Assembly: GCA_963971405.1 (NCBI GenBank)
Contig: OZ020485.1
Span: forward strand, 35,917,921-35,981,920
Source: Psococerastis gibbosa
Lineage: Eukaryota > Arthropoda > Insecta > Psocodea > Psocidae
DNA: 64,000 bases
Reading direction: 5' to 3'
Shown here: positions 1 to 8,217 of the stretch, piece by piece
How the letters are laid out: each line of letters starts with the position of its first letter
Numbering within the stretch: position 1 is the stretch's first letter
Made by a program: the position numbers and the translations under genes
Notes under the pieces: generated by a model
Database searches by the model: none
Seen by the model: the letters and a program-made list of their open reading frames with translations, nothing else
What the model was told of the DNA's origin: nothing

Positions 1-1
1 A

Positions 2-2431
2 AAGGAGAAGGGTGTCTGTTAATACATACAAGTCTTGGTATTCTCCTAAATTCTTTATACTAAAAGCATTCCACACCTTTTGAGCATGTTCATATTTTTC
101 TTGTGAAATCCCCTCTTGAGTTAATTGACTAAAAAATGCATCAATTGGAGGTAAGTGTTCCTCATTAAATTTTGATTCGTGCGTTATATATTCATAGGGG
201 AAGACACCCTTCCTCAACATCAAGTCTAATTTTTCACCCACAAAACATGTTTTCATAATTTTAAATTTATTTTTATCCGCATCAACAAGATTTTTAACTA
301 ATGAATCTAAAGAGGAGGCCATAAATTGATAAGTGTCTAAAAAGCGTAACTCTCCAATACTAAAGGCTATATATTCCTCCATAGTTTTAGCTATACAAGT
401 AATTTTCATATTTTTTAGTTTCCCAACCCCTTCCATGATAAGATGACCATCATAACGTTTTAAGTTATGCATAAAAACGGGGATATGTTTTGGAGTTCGA
501 AAATTGCTCATATTACAAACATTATGTAATGCTTGTCTATATTTTCCCGTTATATGACAGTGGTCTATTACACGATCATTTCCTAGTGGTTTTTGACAAA
601 CATTACAAATGACAGAGTTTTTAAAATTTTCTCTATCCTTATCAGTCATAATTACTGCTTTAATATTTTTATAAATGTTTAAAATTTCATCCTTAACATT
701 TAATAACGATTTCAAAAACACATCAACAGCATTGGCTCCCCTGTAAACTACCGGTTCTTTAAACTTATTCCCATTGATATCTACAACAACATAACAAAAC
801 CCTGATGGTATATGTGCAGATAATTTTTCAGTGTTACAAATAGTCCCTTCAACGGGACTGAGAATGCTCTCGAAATCGGCATATATTCTATATGCTACAG
901 GGATCATATATTGTGCCTTATCAAATTTCATAGTGCTTTTCTCCTTAATTGGAAATGTGGTTTTTTGAGGATCATGTCTTGAGCAGAGTGGCTTATGTTC
1001 ATGTAAGCGTTCAGCACTACTAAAGGCGTGTATGCACCAACGACAATAAAACTTTTGTTCCTTATGTTTAGTGATTGAGAAATTAAGTTTGTTGAAATTT
1101 TTAATAAGACAATAATGTGAATTTTCGTCTTCCGTTATGTAAAGCAGATCCACCTGCTTATTATAATGGTGACTTTGTGATAAATATAATGGGTACAGTC
1201 TGTGATCATAACCAAACACATTTACTCCAATATTATTATTTTTTTCAAATTTTGAAATGACTTGCAAAGATACTGGGTAAGTTATACCACTCATATCTAA
1301 CTCTTTTTCATACTTTTTATAATTATAAACCCGCTGAGCATCCCGACTTACTGGATGTAAGTATGCTAAAATTGACCATATAAAACATTTGAGATCGTCA
1401 TTTTTAATATTGATTACTGCTTTAGTGTTATAGATTTTTTTGGGTAAAGGGATGTAACTACTACCACTGCATGGATTATATTCAGCAATAAAAATAACAA
1501 AACGTTTTAAAGATTTCAACACCCACCCGCTTCCCATTGCTTGAAATTTATCTATTTTTACTAAAATTTGTTCAATCATTTGTTGATATTTTATTGTGGA
1601 GTCATCAGTGAGGAAAAGTTGTTCGTTTTTAGCATGAAACCATGCTTCAGTATAGTTTTTATTATTGTCGGGTCCGCGTTCAAATTTAATGTGTAAGGCT
1701 ACATACCATTTAATTGCATTAAAAAGTTTAATGTTTTCAGTTGTAATAGAATCAACCTCACCTTCCATATTATTTAAATATACAACGGGATCATGTATGG
1801 TTATGTTTTTATAATTGTATTGTTTTACTACACCATCTAGAGCTATAGATGTTTTGCATAAAAAGTTCTCCTCGTTGGATAGTGCTCCCCCGCTCATAAT
1901 TGTGCAATTATTCTTATGATTAGTAAAATCTTCCCTCATAAACAATTTCTTGCAATTCAAACAATTAATAATATGTATGCTTAATATGTGGACTTTCAAA
2001 CTATACTTCCGAGCAAAAGGGACCGAACAGAATTCACAAATATATTTACACTCAAGGGTTTTAACAGATACAGGATTCTCATACTTACACGAAAAGATAG
2101 ATGAACATTCTTTACACAGAACTGTAAGTGGACTGGAGTTGTTGATTTTGCCCCCGCATGCCTTGCAGTCCTCTCCATTCCCAGCAGATGTCAGTTTTGG
2201 GGTGATTTGTTCAGTTTCCTTCCCGCGATTAGCTGATGTATGCCGCTGCAATATATGATGAGATAGGTCCTCTCTGCATGTGAATGTAGCTTTACATTTT
2301 TTGCACGGTATAATACTAACTCCATGTTTGTTTATAGCATGCCTTTTCAAATGACAATTTAGTGTGAAACTCACAGCACATATTCTACACACATATTCCC
2401 TCGCGTTCAGTTTCCTTTTCTTCGATTCCAT
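2..2431 (-). CDS. Protein-primed type DNA polymerase B, partial (N-terminal 810 aa)
   Basis: The frame is open from ATG at 2431 to the left window edge with no stop. Residues 15-64 hold two C2H2 zinc fingers (C15, C18, H31, H36; C43, C46, H59, H64), followed by more CxxC units and two further finger-like units near residues 150-200. A 3'-5' exonuclease motif YADFES is near residue 519. An endonuclease-VII-like unit follows: CNVC, then VIDHCHITGKYR and a final VCN, near 605-640. Next come the second exonuclease motif HNLKRYDGHLI and a C-terminal stretch ending YQDLYVLTDTLLL, which in this family stands just before the palm. The palm itself is off the window. Known of the family (DNA_pol_B_2): replicative polymerases of Polinton/Maverick, adintovirus and bidnavirus-like elements. 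The host type here is inferred. The gene is unbroken as far as seen and has its own promoter module just upstream. Confidence 0.85.
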   Translation of the reverse strand, partial: MESKKRKLNAREYVCRICAVSFTLNCHLKRHAINKHGVSIIPCKKCKATFTCREDLSHHILQRHTSANRGKETEQITPKLTSAGNGEDCKACGGKINNSSPLTVLCKECSSIFSCKYENPVSVKTLECKYICEFCSVPFARKYSLKVHILSIHIINCLNCKKLFMREDFTNHKNNCTIMSGGALSNEENFLCKTSIALDGVVKQYNYKNITIHDPVVYLNNMEGEVDSITTENIKLFNAIKWYVALHIKFERGPDNNKNYTEAWFHAKNEQLFLTDDSTIKYQQMIEQILVKIDKFQAMGSGWVLKSLKRFVIFIAEYNPCSGSSYIPLPKKIYNTKAVINIKNDDLKCFIWSILAYLHPVSRDAQRVYNYKKYEKELDMSGITYPVSLQVISKFEKNNNIGVNVFGYDHRLYPLYLSQSHHYNKQVDLLYITEDENSHYCLIKNFNKLNFSITKHKEQKFYCRWCIHAFSSAERLHEHKPLCSRHDPQKTTFPIKEKSTMKFDKAQYMIPVAYRIYADFESILSPVEGTICNTEKLSAHIPSGFCYVVVDINGNKFKEPVVYRGANAVDVFLKSLLNVKDEILNIYKNIKAVIMTDKDRENFKNSVICNVCQKPLGNDRVIDHCHITGKYRQALHNVCNMSNFRTPKHIPVFMHNLKRYDGHLIMEGVGKLKNMKITCIAKTMEEYIAFSIGELRFLDTYQFMASSLDSLVKNLVDADKNKFKIMKTCFVGEKLDLMLRKGVFPYEYITHESKFNEEHLPPIDAFFSQLTQEGISQEKYEHAQKVWNAFSIKNLGEYQDLYVLTDTLLL

Positions 2432-2534
2432 GCTGTACGATTACACAAATTCACTACAATGAAGTGGTACTACGCGAATGAAGGTTCGGTTTCAACTAAG
2501 CTCCTCAACCCAAGGCGATGCCTTTTGTAGCGAC
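2432..2534 (-). promoter_or_regulatory. Core promoter and 5' leader of the polymerase gene (copy 1)
   Basis: On the minus strand a TATA-like box CTACAAAAGG (2530-2521) is followed about 32 bases downstream by an arthropod-type initiator CTTAGTTGAA, with the predicted start near 2497. A leader of about 66 bases then runs to the ATG at 2431. The block from TATA to initiator is almost identical to a second copy at 7684-7728, which once stood before the small gene. The spacing fits RNA polymerase II TATA-Inr geometry. Function is inferred. Confidence 0.6.
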
Positions 2535-2648
2535 GACCACCCACTAAGGATAGATGGTAAGGGTACAGGGATAGATTGTCCATCACGAAGCGGATAATAT
2601 GTTGTTAAGACACCATTCATTTTCTAACGATCGATTGCAACTAATGCA

Positions 2649-3038
2649 AAAACAAAAATCACTTTAGCTTACAATGGACTGTCAGCGAGGGGTAGACTTA
2701 TCAATGGCTTGTTTGTTTGAGCCATAAGACGGCTGTACAGAGTTATATGCACCTGGTGATTCACAACAGGTTTGAACCTGCACCCTGTTATTTGTTTACC
2801 AAATCAATACTTCCCTTCAACCTAAGTGTTGGATAGATTTACGAAAACAAAAATCACTTTAGCTTACAATGGACTGTCCGCGAGGGGTAGATTTATTAAT
2901 GGCTTGTTTGTTTGAACCATTAGACGGCTGTACAGAGTTATATGCACCTGGTGATTCACAACAGGTTTGAACCTGCACACGGTTAACTATTTACCAAATC
3001 AATACTTCCCATAAACCTATGCTTCGGATAGATTTATT
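2649..3038. repeat. Tandem duplication, two units of about 195 bp
   Basis: Two direct copies (about 2649-2843 and 2844-3038) share nearly all bases, from the start AAAATCACTTTAGCTTACAA to the end GGATAGATTTA. The offset of matching bases is exactly 195. Each unit contains the small palindrome CAGGTTTGAACCTG. It lies between the small gene's stop and the polymerase promoter of the virus-like element. It could be a replication or regulatory repeat, or only a recent duplication. Confidence 0.9.
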
Positions 3039-3306
3039 AAAATTAGCTAATGTACTCGTTTAATTATTTGATTTACATCATTTCATAGTCTATGATTATA
3101 ATAACCCTTCACCGTTCAAGTACTCGATTATGACTGAAGCAATAGCTTGTTTCTTTCAAACATTAGTTTTTAATACTCATCATCATCTAACTGTAAGCTT
3201 AAAACTAGTTATGAAATTAATAAAACAAGAACAAAAATATATATAGAAATTATTCATATATTTACATTATTTCTGTAGTTTACAATAATAATACATCATG
3301 AAATAT

Positions 3307-3612
3307 TCATTCTATGATCTGTAGGTTGACACTATTTTTTCCCCGATGGCTTGAAACGATAAGATACATCTCAGCTCCTGGAGTAACTTCACTTTGTTGA
3401 AAGGCTGGCAGATATTGTTGAGGCACAAAACATTCCACGACTTCTTTTTCCAATCCTCGCAGTATGACTTTTACAGCTGGTCCATATTCTGTTTTTTCGA
3501 TTTGCACTATTTTCAATATTAGGTATTTAACTCCAATCACTAGTTTTCGCATTGGTATGGTAGGCCCGGCTACTTGGTTGATGGCATTAACTTTATTGAA
3601 TAGAGATGTCAT
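3307..3612 (-). CDS. Small 101-aa protein of the virus-like element, possibly OB-fold DNA-binding
   Basis: ATG at 3612, stop at 3307. The protein is short, without a signal peptide or membrane segment. Its alternating hydrophobic pattern (IGVKYLILKIVQIEKTEYG, then VKVILRG, then ECFVPQQYLPAF) looks like a beta barrel of the OB type seen in small single-strand DNA-binding proteins; that is inference from pattern only. The gene has the same orientation as the polymerase gene downstream. Its first 24 leader bases match the polymerase leader at 19 of 24 positions. A 4-kb transposon now sits 27 bases upstream of the ATG and separates it from its promoter copy. I am fairly sure it is a gene and unsure of its role. 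Confidence 0.6.
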   Translation of the reverse strand: MTSLFNKVNAINQVAGPTIPMRKLVIGVKYLILKIVQIEKTEYGPAVKVILRGLEKEVVECFVPQQYLPAFQQSEVTPGAEMYLIVSSHRGKNSVNLQIIE

Positions 3613-3638
3613 GTTGTAAGATTATACAATTTTACTTA

Positions 3639-3660
3639 TCATTCTAAAAAAAGTGTCAGT
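3639..3660 (+). repeat. Left terminal inverted repeat
   Basis: It matches the complement of 7621-7642 at 20 of 21 positions. The outermost shared bases are TCATTCT. Confidence 0.8.
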
Positions 3661-3814
3661 TTTCTGTTACTAGTATTTTTTTTTTAAATTAATGTCATTT
3701 TAATTATAATGTTATGGTTATCATCAAGAAGGAAATGAAAACTTCATAATATCACAAAAATTTCGTGTTAATTTTTGTTTTATTTTCTACAGATTGTTCA
3801 AAACGGCTTCAAAA

Positions 3815-4427
3815 TGTCCCCTCCGTGCGCGTTACTCACTCCATCCCGGTCCAATTGACTAAACATCAGTTCTTTTAATAAATGTCTAAAACATTTATTT
3901 TATTATAAACAGTGAAGAAACATGCTAAGAAATGCATTGTTTGGCCCTTATACTGAAGAAAAAAATTGTGACATTTCAAAAACATCTGTGGAATTCATGT
4001 TACACAAGTTTCGTCCCCTCCGTGCAAGCCATTTTCCGCGCCAATTTTAATTTTTATTTTGGCCGGAAATTGATCTTTTGCCACGTTGGACGTGGCAGTA
4101 GACAGGTTTATTTCTGTTTTGTTGGCAGCCATTGTGTTTTCATTGTGTGAGTATTTTAGAAGCCGATTTTTAATCAGGTAAATATTTTATAATTATTTCG
4201 TTTCACATGATTCGTCCCCTTTGTGCATGTTTAAAATAATTTATATTATTAAAAATGTATACATTTTTGTTTTTTAAACTAGTCAAGGTTAGTAGTTAAT
4301 CTCAATTCTTGCGGCTGAGTATTCTAACCTAAAAGCTATTGCCATGAAAAAATTAACAAATAAGATTTGTCCCCTCCGTTCTAAATGTAGTTGCACGGAG
4401 GGGACAGTAAAGGCACCGTGGAGGGGT
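3815..4427 (+). repeat. Left subterminal motif array (TGTCCCCTCCGTGCA)
   Basis: Copies in the plus orientation start at 3815, 4012, 4213 and 4368, about 200 bases apart at first (197, 201, 155). One inverted copy, TGCACGGAGGGGACA, is at 4392-4406 and a degenerate inverted one at 4414. Copies differ by one to four bases. Such iterated sites near transposon ends usually bind the transposase; that role is inferred. A possible splice donor, GTGAGT, is at about 4146-4152, so part of this stretch may be 5' UTR. Confidence 0.75.
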
Positions 4428-4504
4428 TGAAGACTAGAATAATGCTCCGTGAGCACGTCGCAATTAACGATTCTATGTTTTATTATTTCAGATACTGTAC
4501 TGAT

Positions 4505-6997
4505 ATGAAAGTAAAAAGAACTGCAGAAGATTTAAGAAAGCTGAGGGAGAAAAATCGAGTAAGAATGAAAAAGAAAAGGGAAGAAATTAAGCTAAATCCA
4601 CAGCTTCATGCAGAAATGAAGAAAGCTGAAAGACTTAGATATCATAAACGCGTGAACGAGGGCAAAATTAAACTTGCCAAGGACTTGTCTGAAAGAGAAA
4701 TAAGAAAAGTGAGGAAGACATGGAAGAAGAAAGCTCAAAGACTTCGCAAACAGAGAAAGGAACCTCTCAGGTTAGGTGAACAAATAATGGCATATTCACC
4801 CCCTCGAACTCCACCATTGGCTTCTCCAAATCCTGAGAGTCATCAAAAAAGAAGCGGCAAAAAAAGAAGTCGAACATGCAGAGAGATTAAAGACATGAAA
4901 ATTAAAGAGTTGGAACTAAAGTTAGAGAAGATGAAAGCCAGTCGAGACAAATACAAAATGAGGTGCCATCGAATTGACAAAAAAGGACATGGTGAACCGT
5001 CGCCACGAAAAGTTGTGGACCAAATGCTTCCTCTTGCTGATAGGAATAAAAAGGCAAAGCGAGAGCTACTGTTCAATGAAGCCTTAAAAGCGCAAATCGC
5101 AACCAACTACACAAAGACCCTGTCTTATAAAAAGAAAAAATCATTTCTGGAGCTCCTTAGTGGTAAAATTATTGAGAAGTATCACTTCAGGTCATTTTTG
5201 GGACGAATAGCGCCTTCTGTATTGCGAAAGAAAAAACTGCAAGAAGATCAAATGGCTAAAACCAAATCAAAGAATTTGAGAGAAAAGATAAGAATGTTTT
5301 TGGAGAGAGATGAGTTTAGCACGCAATGTGCTGGAAAAAAAGAATTTAAATCTCTGAAGGGTGAAAAGAAACAAAGACGTGTATTGAATGATACACTTCT
5401 AACTTTGTTTAAAAAATTCAAGTTGTTGCATCCGAATGTCAAAGTTTGCTATGCGACTTTCTGCAAGCTGAAACCATTCTGGATTGTCCCCCATGACTTC
5501 GGCAAAAAAACATGTCTTTGTATAACACATGAGAATATGAACTTAGTGATAAGCAAATTGCATCAGCATAAGGTGATTGCGCAACGTTCTACCTACGATG
5601 TGATTAATGCCATAATTTGCAGTGAACAAAATAAGTCGTCCCCTTGCCTAGCACGAACTTGCAGCAATTGCAAACATAAATCAATTGATATTGAAGAGTT
5701 TAATGGTAGTAGTGAGATTGTGTACCACTACTGGGGGACGAAAACAGTTCCTATTGTTTCAAAAGGGAAGGAAAAGCTGTGCAAAAAAACAGTAAAAGAA
5801 GAAAAAGTATGCACACTGTTAGAGCTTGTGAATATCTTTTTTGCCTTGTGGCCAACCTTTGTAGGACATGTAAGAAAAATGGAGCACCAGAGAGCTGCGA
5901 TCGACAGAATTAAAGCAGAACTGACGAGTGATTCGGCAATAGTCCACATGGACTTTTCCGAAAATTATACATCTGCCTACACAAGGGAAGTGCAAAGTGC
6001 CCACTTTGGTGGTTCAAAGGAACAAATATCGTTGCACACTGTAGTTATTTATTATCGAACTGACAGCAATGGCTCACTACTGCATAAATCATTTGCCACT
6101 ATTAGTGACAATGTTCGCCACGACCCAGCAGCCATATGCGCGCACCTCAGGCCAATTATTGACTTCCTGCTTGGTTTGTCTAGTATATCATGTGTACACT
6201 TCGTCAGCGACGGGCCAACGACACAGTACAGGAACCGCAAGATGTTTTCTCTGGTTGGCAAATACCTGGGACCTTCACTAAAAGCCCACAAAATTCAGTG
6301 GCACTACACGGAGGCTGGCCACGGAAAAGGCGCTCCAGATGGCATTGGGGGTACCATAAAAAGAACGGCTGACCGCATGGTTGCACTAGGAAAGGGTGAG
6401 ATCATTAACGCGGACAGTCTACTTCAAGTAGTCCAAGACAACACAGAGGCTGTGCGCATGCACAAGATTGAAGCGAATATGATTGAAGATATGGACAAGC
6501 TTTTTATTGACATCAAACCATTTACAGGCACACTAAAGGTTCATAACTTGTCGTGGGACAAAAAACAGCCAGATGTTCTTAGGGCCCGAGCCCTTTCCTG
6601 CACACAGTGTGAAAATCCTGTTCAATGCAAACACTTTTTCCTTGGGCAAATAAGTTTGATGGTTAAACCTCTAAAAGTTCAAGATGTATACACTGATTCC
6701 GAAAATGAAGATGGCCATAGAGGCATTCTTGAACCCCATCTGATCGAAGAAGTTGGGGTTGGAGATTGGATCATAGTTTCATACAATAAAAGCTATTATG
6801 CAGGAAAAGTTTTGGAAAAGGACAGTGAAGGCGTTCAAGTTACCTGCCTGGAGAAAGGCCGAAAGTTTTTGAAGTGGCCTATAAAAAAAGATACTTCTTT
6901 TTACTATTGGTCAGAAATAGTGAAAAAAATTAAGGAGCCCGAGCAATTGAAAAGAGGGTTTCTAAGTGTTCCTGAGTTGTCAGGATTCATTGAATAA
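4505..6997 (+). CDS. Putative DDE-type transposase, 830 aa, of unassigned family
   Basis: The first ATG after a good splice acceptor (TTATTATTTCAG ending about 4490) is 4505. The frame is open upstream to 4391, but that start would be a TTG in the subterminal repeats. Residues 1-200 are very basic and coiled. A Cys-rich unit follows (KKTCLCITHEN, then CLARTCSNCKH). An RNase-H-like core comes next: MDFSENY (D483), VSDGPTTQYRN (D569) and TEAGHGKGAPDG (E603), with 33 residues between the last two. After this is CTQCENPVQCKH, then a C-terminal Tudor/SH3-like unit (VGDWIIVSYNKSYYAGKVL ... KWPIKKDTSFYYW) near 750-810. Similar proteins are widespread and unnamed in animals, as I recall. The stop overlaps an AATAAA. 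DDE assignment is inference from motif order. Confidence 0.75.
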   Translation: MKVKRTAEDLRKLREKNRVRMKKKREEIKLNPQLHAEMKKAERLRYHKRVNEGKIKLAKDLSEREIRKVRKTWKKKAQRLRKQRKEPLRLGEQIMAYSPPRTPPLASPNPESHQKRSGKKRSRTCREIKDMKIKELELKLEKMKASRDKYKMRCHRIDKKGHGEPSPRKVVDQMLPLADRNKKAKRELLFNEALKAQIATNYTKTLSYKKKKSFLELLSGKIIEKYHFRSFLGRIAPSVLRKKKLQEDQMAKTKSKNLREKIRMFLERDEFSTQCAGKKEFKSLKGEKKQRRVLNDTLLTLFKKFKLLHPNVKVCYATFCKLKPFWIVPHDFGKKTCLCITHENMNLVISKLHQHKVIAQRSTYDVINAIICSEQNKSSPCLARTCSNCKHKSIDIEEFNGSSEIVYHYWGTKTVPIVSKGKEKLCKKTVKEEKVCTLLELVNIFFALWPTFVGHVRKMEHQRAAIDRIKAELTSDSAIVHMDFSENYTSAYTREVQSAHFGGSKEQISLHTVVIYYRTDSNGSLLHKSFATISDNVRHDPAAICAHLRPIIDFLLGLSSISCVHFVSDGPTTQYRNRKMFSLVGKYLGPSLKAHKIQWHYTEAGHGKGAPDGIGGTIKRTADRMVALGKGEIINADSLLQVVQDNTEAVRMHKIEANMIEDMDKLFIDIKPFTGTLKVHNLSWDKKQPDVLRARALSCTQCENPVQCKHFFLGQISLMVKPLKVQDVYTDSENEDGHRGILEPHLIEEVGVGDWIIVSYNKSYYAGKVLEKDSEGVQVTCLEKGRKFLKWPIKKDTSFYYWSEIVKKIKEPEQLKRGFLSVPELSGFIE

Positions 6998-7094
6998 AAA
7001 ATACATGAATCGCAATTCGCAAACGCTTACAATTATTTCATCGTTGCCCTTGCAGTGAAAAGTTTACTTCTGTGGTTTCCTTCCATTCATTAGT

Positions 7095-7467
7095 TTGTCC
7101 CTAGGTGCATTACTGCATATGATTCTAATGGGTCAATTAAATAAAAAACAATTTACCGAGGAAAATTTTAGGGTTGAAATTGTTCTTACTGAATTCACCT
7201 CAAGGGGCGAACTTGTGTGGAAGGTTACCTAAAGATTCTCTTCCGTTCATTCAATTAAGTCTCCTCCGTGCACGAAATTTAAAAATATGTCATATTTGGA
7301 TCGTAGTAATTACGGCACAGGAAAAAAAACTCCCACAAATAATATCTATTCATATTGCAGCATTAAAATTCCGTTTTACTAAATTTATCTGCGCAGGCTT
7401 ATTGAAAATAATCCAAAATATCATCAATAATGTCCCCTCCATTCACTAGATTGTCCCCTCCGTGCAC
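7095..7467 (+). repeat. Right subterminal motif array
   Basis: Plus-orientation copies of the motif lie at 7095 (degenerate), 7259, 7431 (half diverged) and 7452 (perfect TGTCCCCTCCGTGCAC). They have the same orientation as the left array rather than mirror-image, which is unusual for a TIR element. Confidence 0.75.
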
Positions 7468-7620
7468 AAACGTTTCAAAAAATTTGTTATTTCGGGCTAA
7501 ATAGCTACTTTTCTGTGAAGCGAATGTCAGCAATCCATTGTTTCCATGCTGTAGCGCGGCAATTGATTCCTTAAACGTTCATTTGGAAAGATTTCAGTTT
7601 TAAAAAAAAATACCTTTAAA

Positions 7621-7642
7621 CCTGACACTTTTTTCAGAATGA
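7621..7642 (-). repeat. Right terminal inverted repeat
   Basis: Complement of the left end at 3639-3660, with one mismatch. Directly outside it begins the displaced upstream half of the small gene's leader. Confidence 0.8.
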
Positions 7643-7730
7643 CCCATAAAGTGGTATTACTTGAGTCTTGAATGAAGGTTTGGCTTCAACTAAGCTCCTC
7701 AACCCAAGGCGATGCCTTTTGTAACGACAC
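7643..7730 (-). promoter_or_regulatory. Promoter and upstream leader of the small gene (copy 2), displaced by the transposon
   Basis: It matches 2461-2534 nearly base for base, including TTACAAAAGG (about 7724-7715) and the initiator CTTAGTTGAA (7694-7685), again 32 bases apart. Without the transposon it would start transcription some 70 bases before the ATG at 3612. It now faces the transposon's right end. Confidence 0.6.
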
Positions 7731-7735
7731 ATTTG

Positions 7736-7894
7736 GAACATTCTAGATGTACGCTGTACGGGGAGGGGGGGGGGGGGTGCGTCATAGACCACCCACCTGG
7801 TACAGAGATAGATAGACAACGGGATAAGCACGGCGGGGTACAAAGACCACCCACGAAGAAGAAAGAAGAAGAAATGTTTTAATTCAATTAACAC

Positions 7895-7944
<50 letters not shown>

Positions 7945-8035
7945 GTATCTCACAAATTAGTAATTATAAAAATAAAAATAAAAACAATCATAGTGCCATA
8001 GAAAGACCACCCACGGGTCTCGACGGGGGGGGGGG
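7736..8035. other. Low-complexity stretch: G-runs, GACCACCCAC units and a 43-base A tract
   Basis: It contains G-runs near 7763-7777 and 8024-8038, several GACCACCCAC words also found upstream of promoter copy 1 (2534), and an unbroken A tract at 7898-7940. No gene is seen. The A tract could be a retrocopy tail or a slippage artefact. Confidence 0.7.
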
Positions 8036-8040
8036 GGGGA

Positions 8041-8217
8041 TAAGCGCCAGAACCTCAGACCACCCACGAGGGGTAGCATGACGGGGGGTGGGGTAGATGG
8101 GGTAGCTCGACGGGGGGTGGGGTAAGCGCCAGAAACTCAGACCACCCACGAGGGGTAGCATGACGGGGGGTGGGGTAGATGGGGTAGCTCGACGGGGGGT
8201 GGGGTAAGCGCCAGAAA
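8041..8217 (+). repeat. 82-bp G-rich minisatellite, about 2.2 copies
   Basis: TAAGCGCCAGAA recurs at 8041, 8123 and 8205, a period of exactly 82. Each unit carries several runs of four to seven G (ACGGGGGGTGGGGTAGATGG), enough to form G-quadruplexes on the plus strand. Confidence 0.9.

Larger units (their letters stand above)
3639..7642 (+). mobile_element. 4.0-kb DNA transposon with inverted ends and one large gene
   Basis: The ends are inverted repeats of about 21 bp with one mismatch: TCATTCTRAAAAAAGTGTCA at 3639 and its complement ending at 7642. Beyond these a weaker match continues (A/T-run and GTATTTTTTTTT). Inside are one 830-aa gene and an iterated motif on both sides of it. No target-site duplication is visible at the boundary I chose. 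The element is bounded on both sides by the two halves of the leader of the small gene, which confirms the borders to within a few bases. I cannot assign it to a named superfamily. Confidence 0.75.

Noticed and set aside
4391-4504. In-frame N-terminal extension of the transposase from 4391
   Set aside because: It starts at TTG, lies in the subterminal repeat and contains a splice acceptor; the ATG at 4505 is more natural.
4505-6997. Assignment of the 830-aa protein to KDZ/Zisupton or Kolobok
   Set aside because: Motif contexts (SDGPTTQYRN, EAGHGKG) do not match what I know of those groups, and no THAP or CxC domain is visible.
3634-7648. A target-site duplication of the 4-kb transposon
   Set aside because: Flanks TTTTACTTA and CCCATAAAG share no repeat in register at any border I tried.
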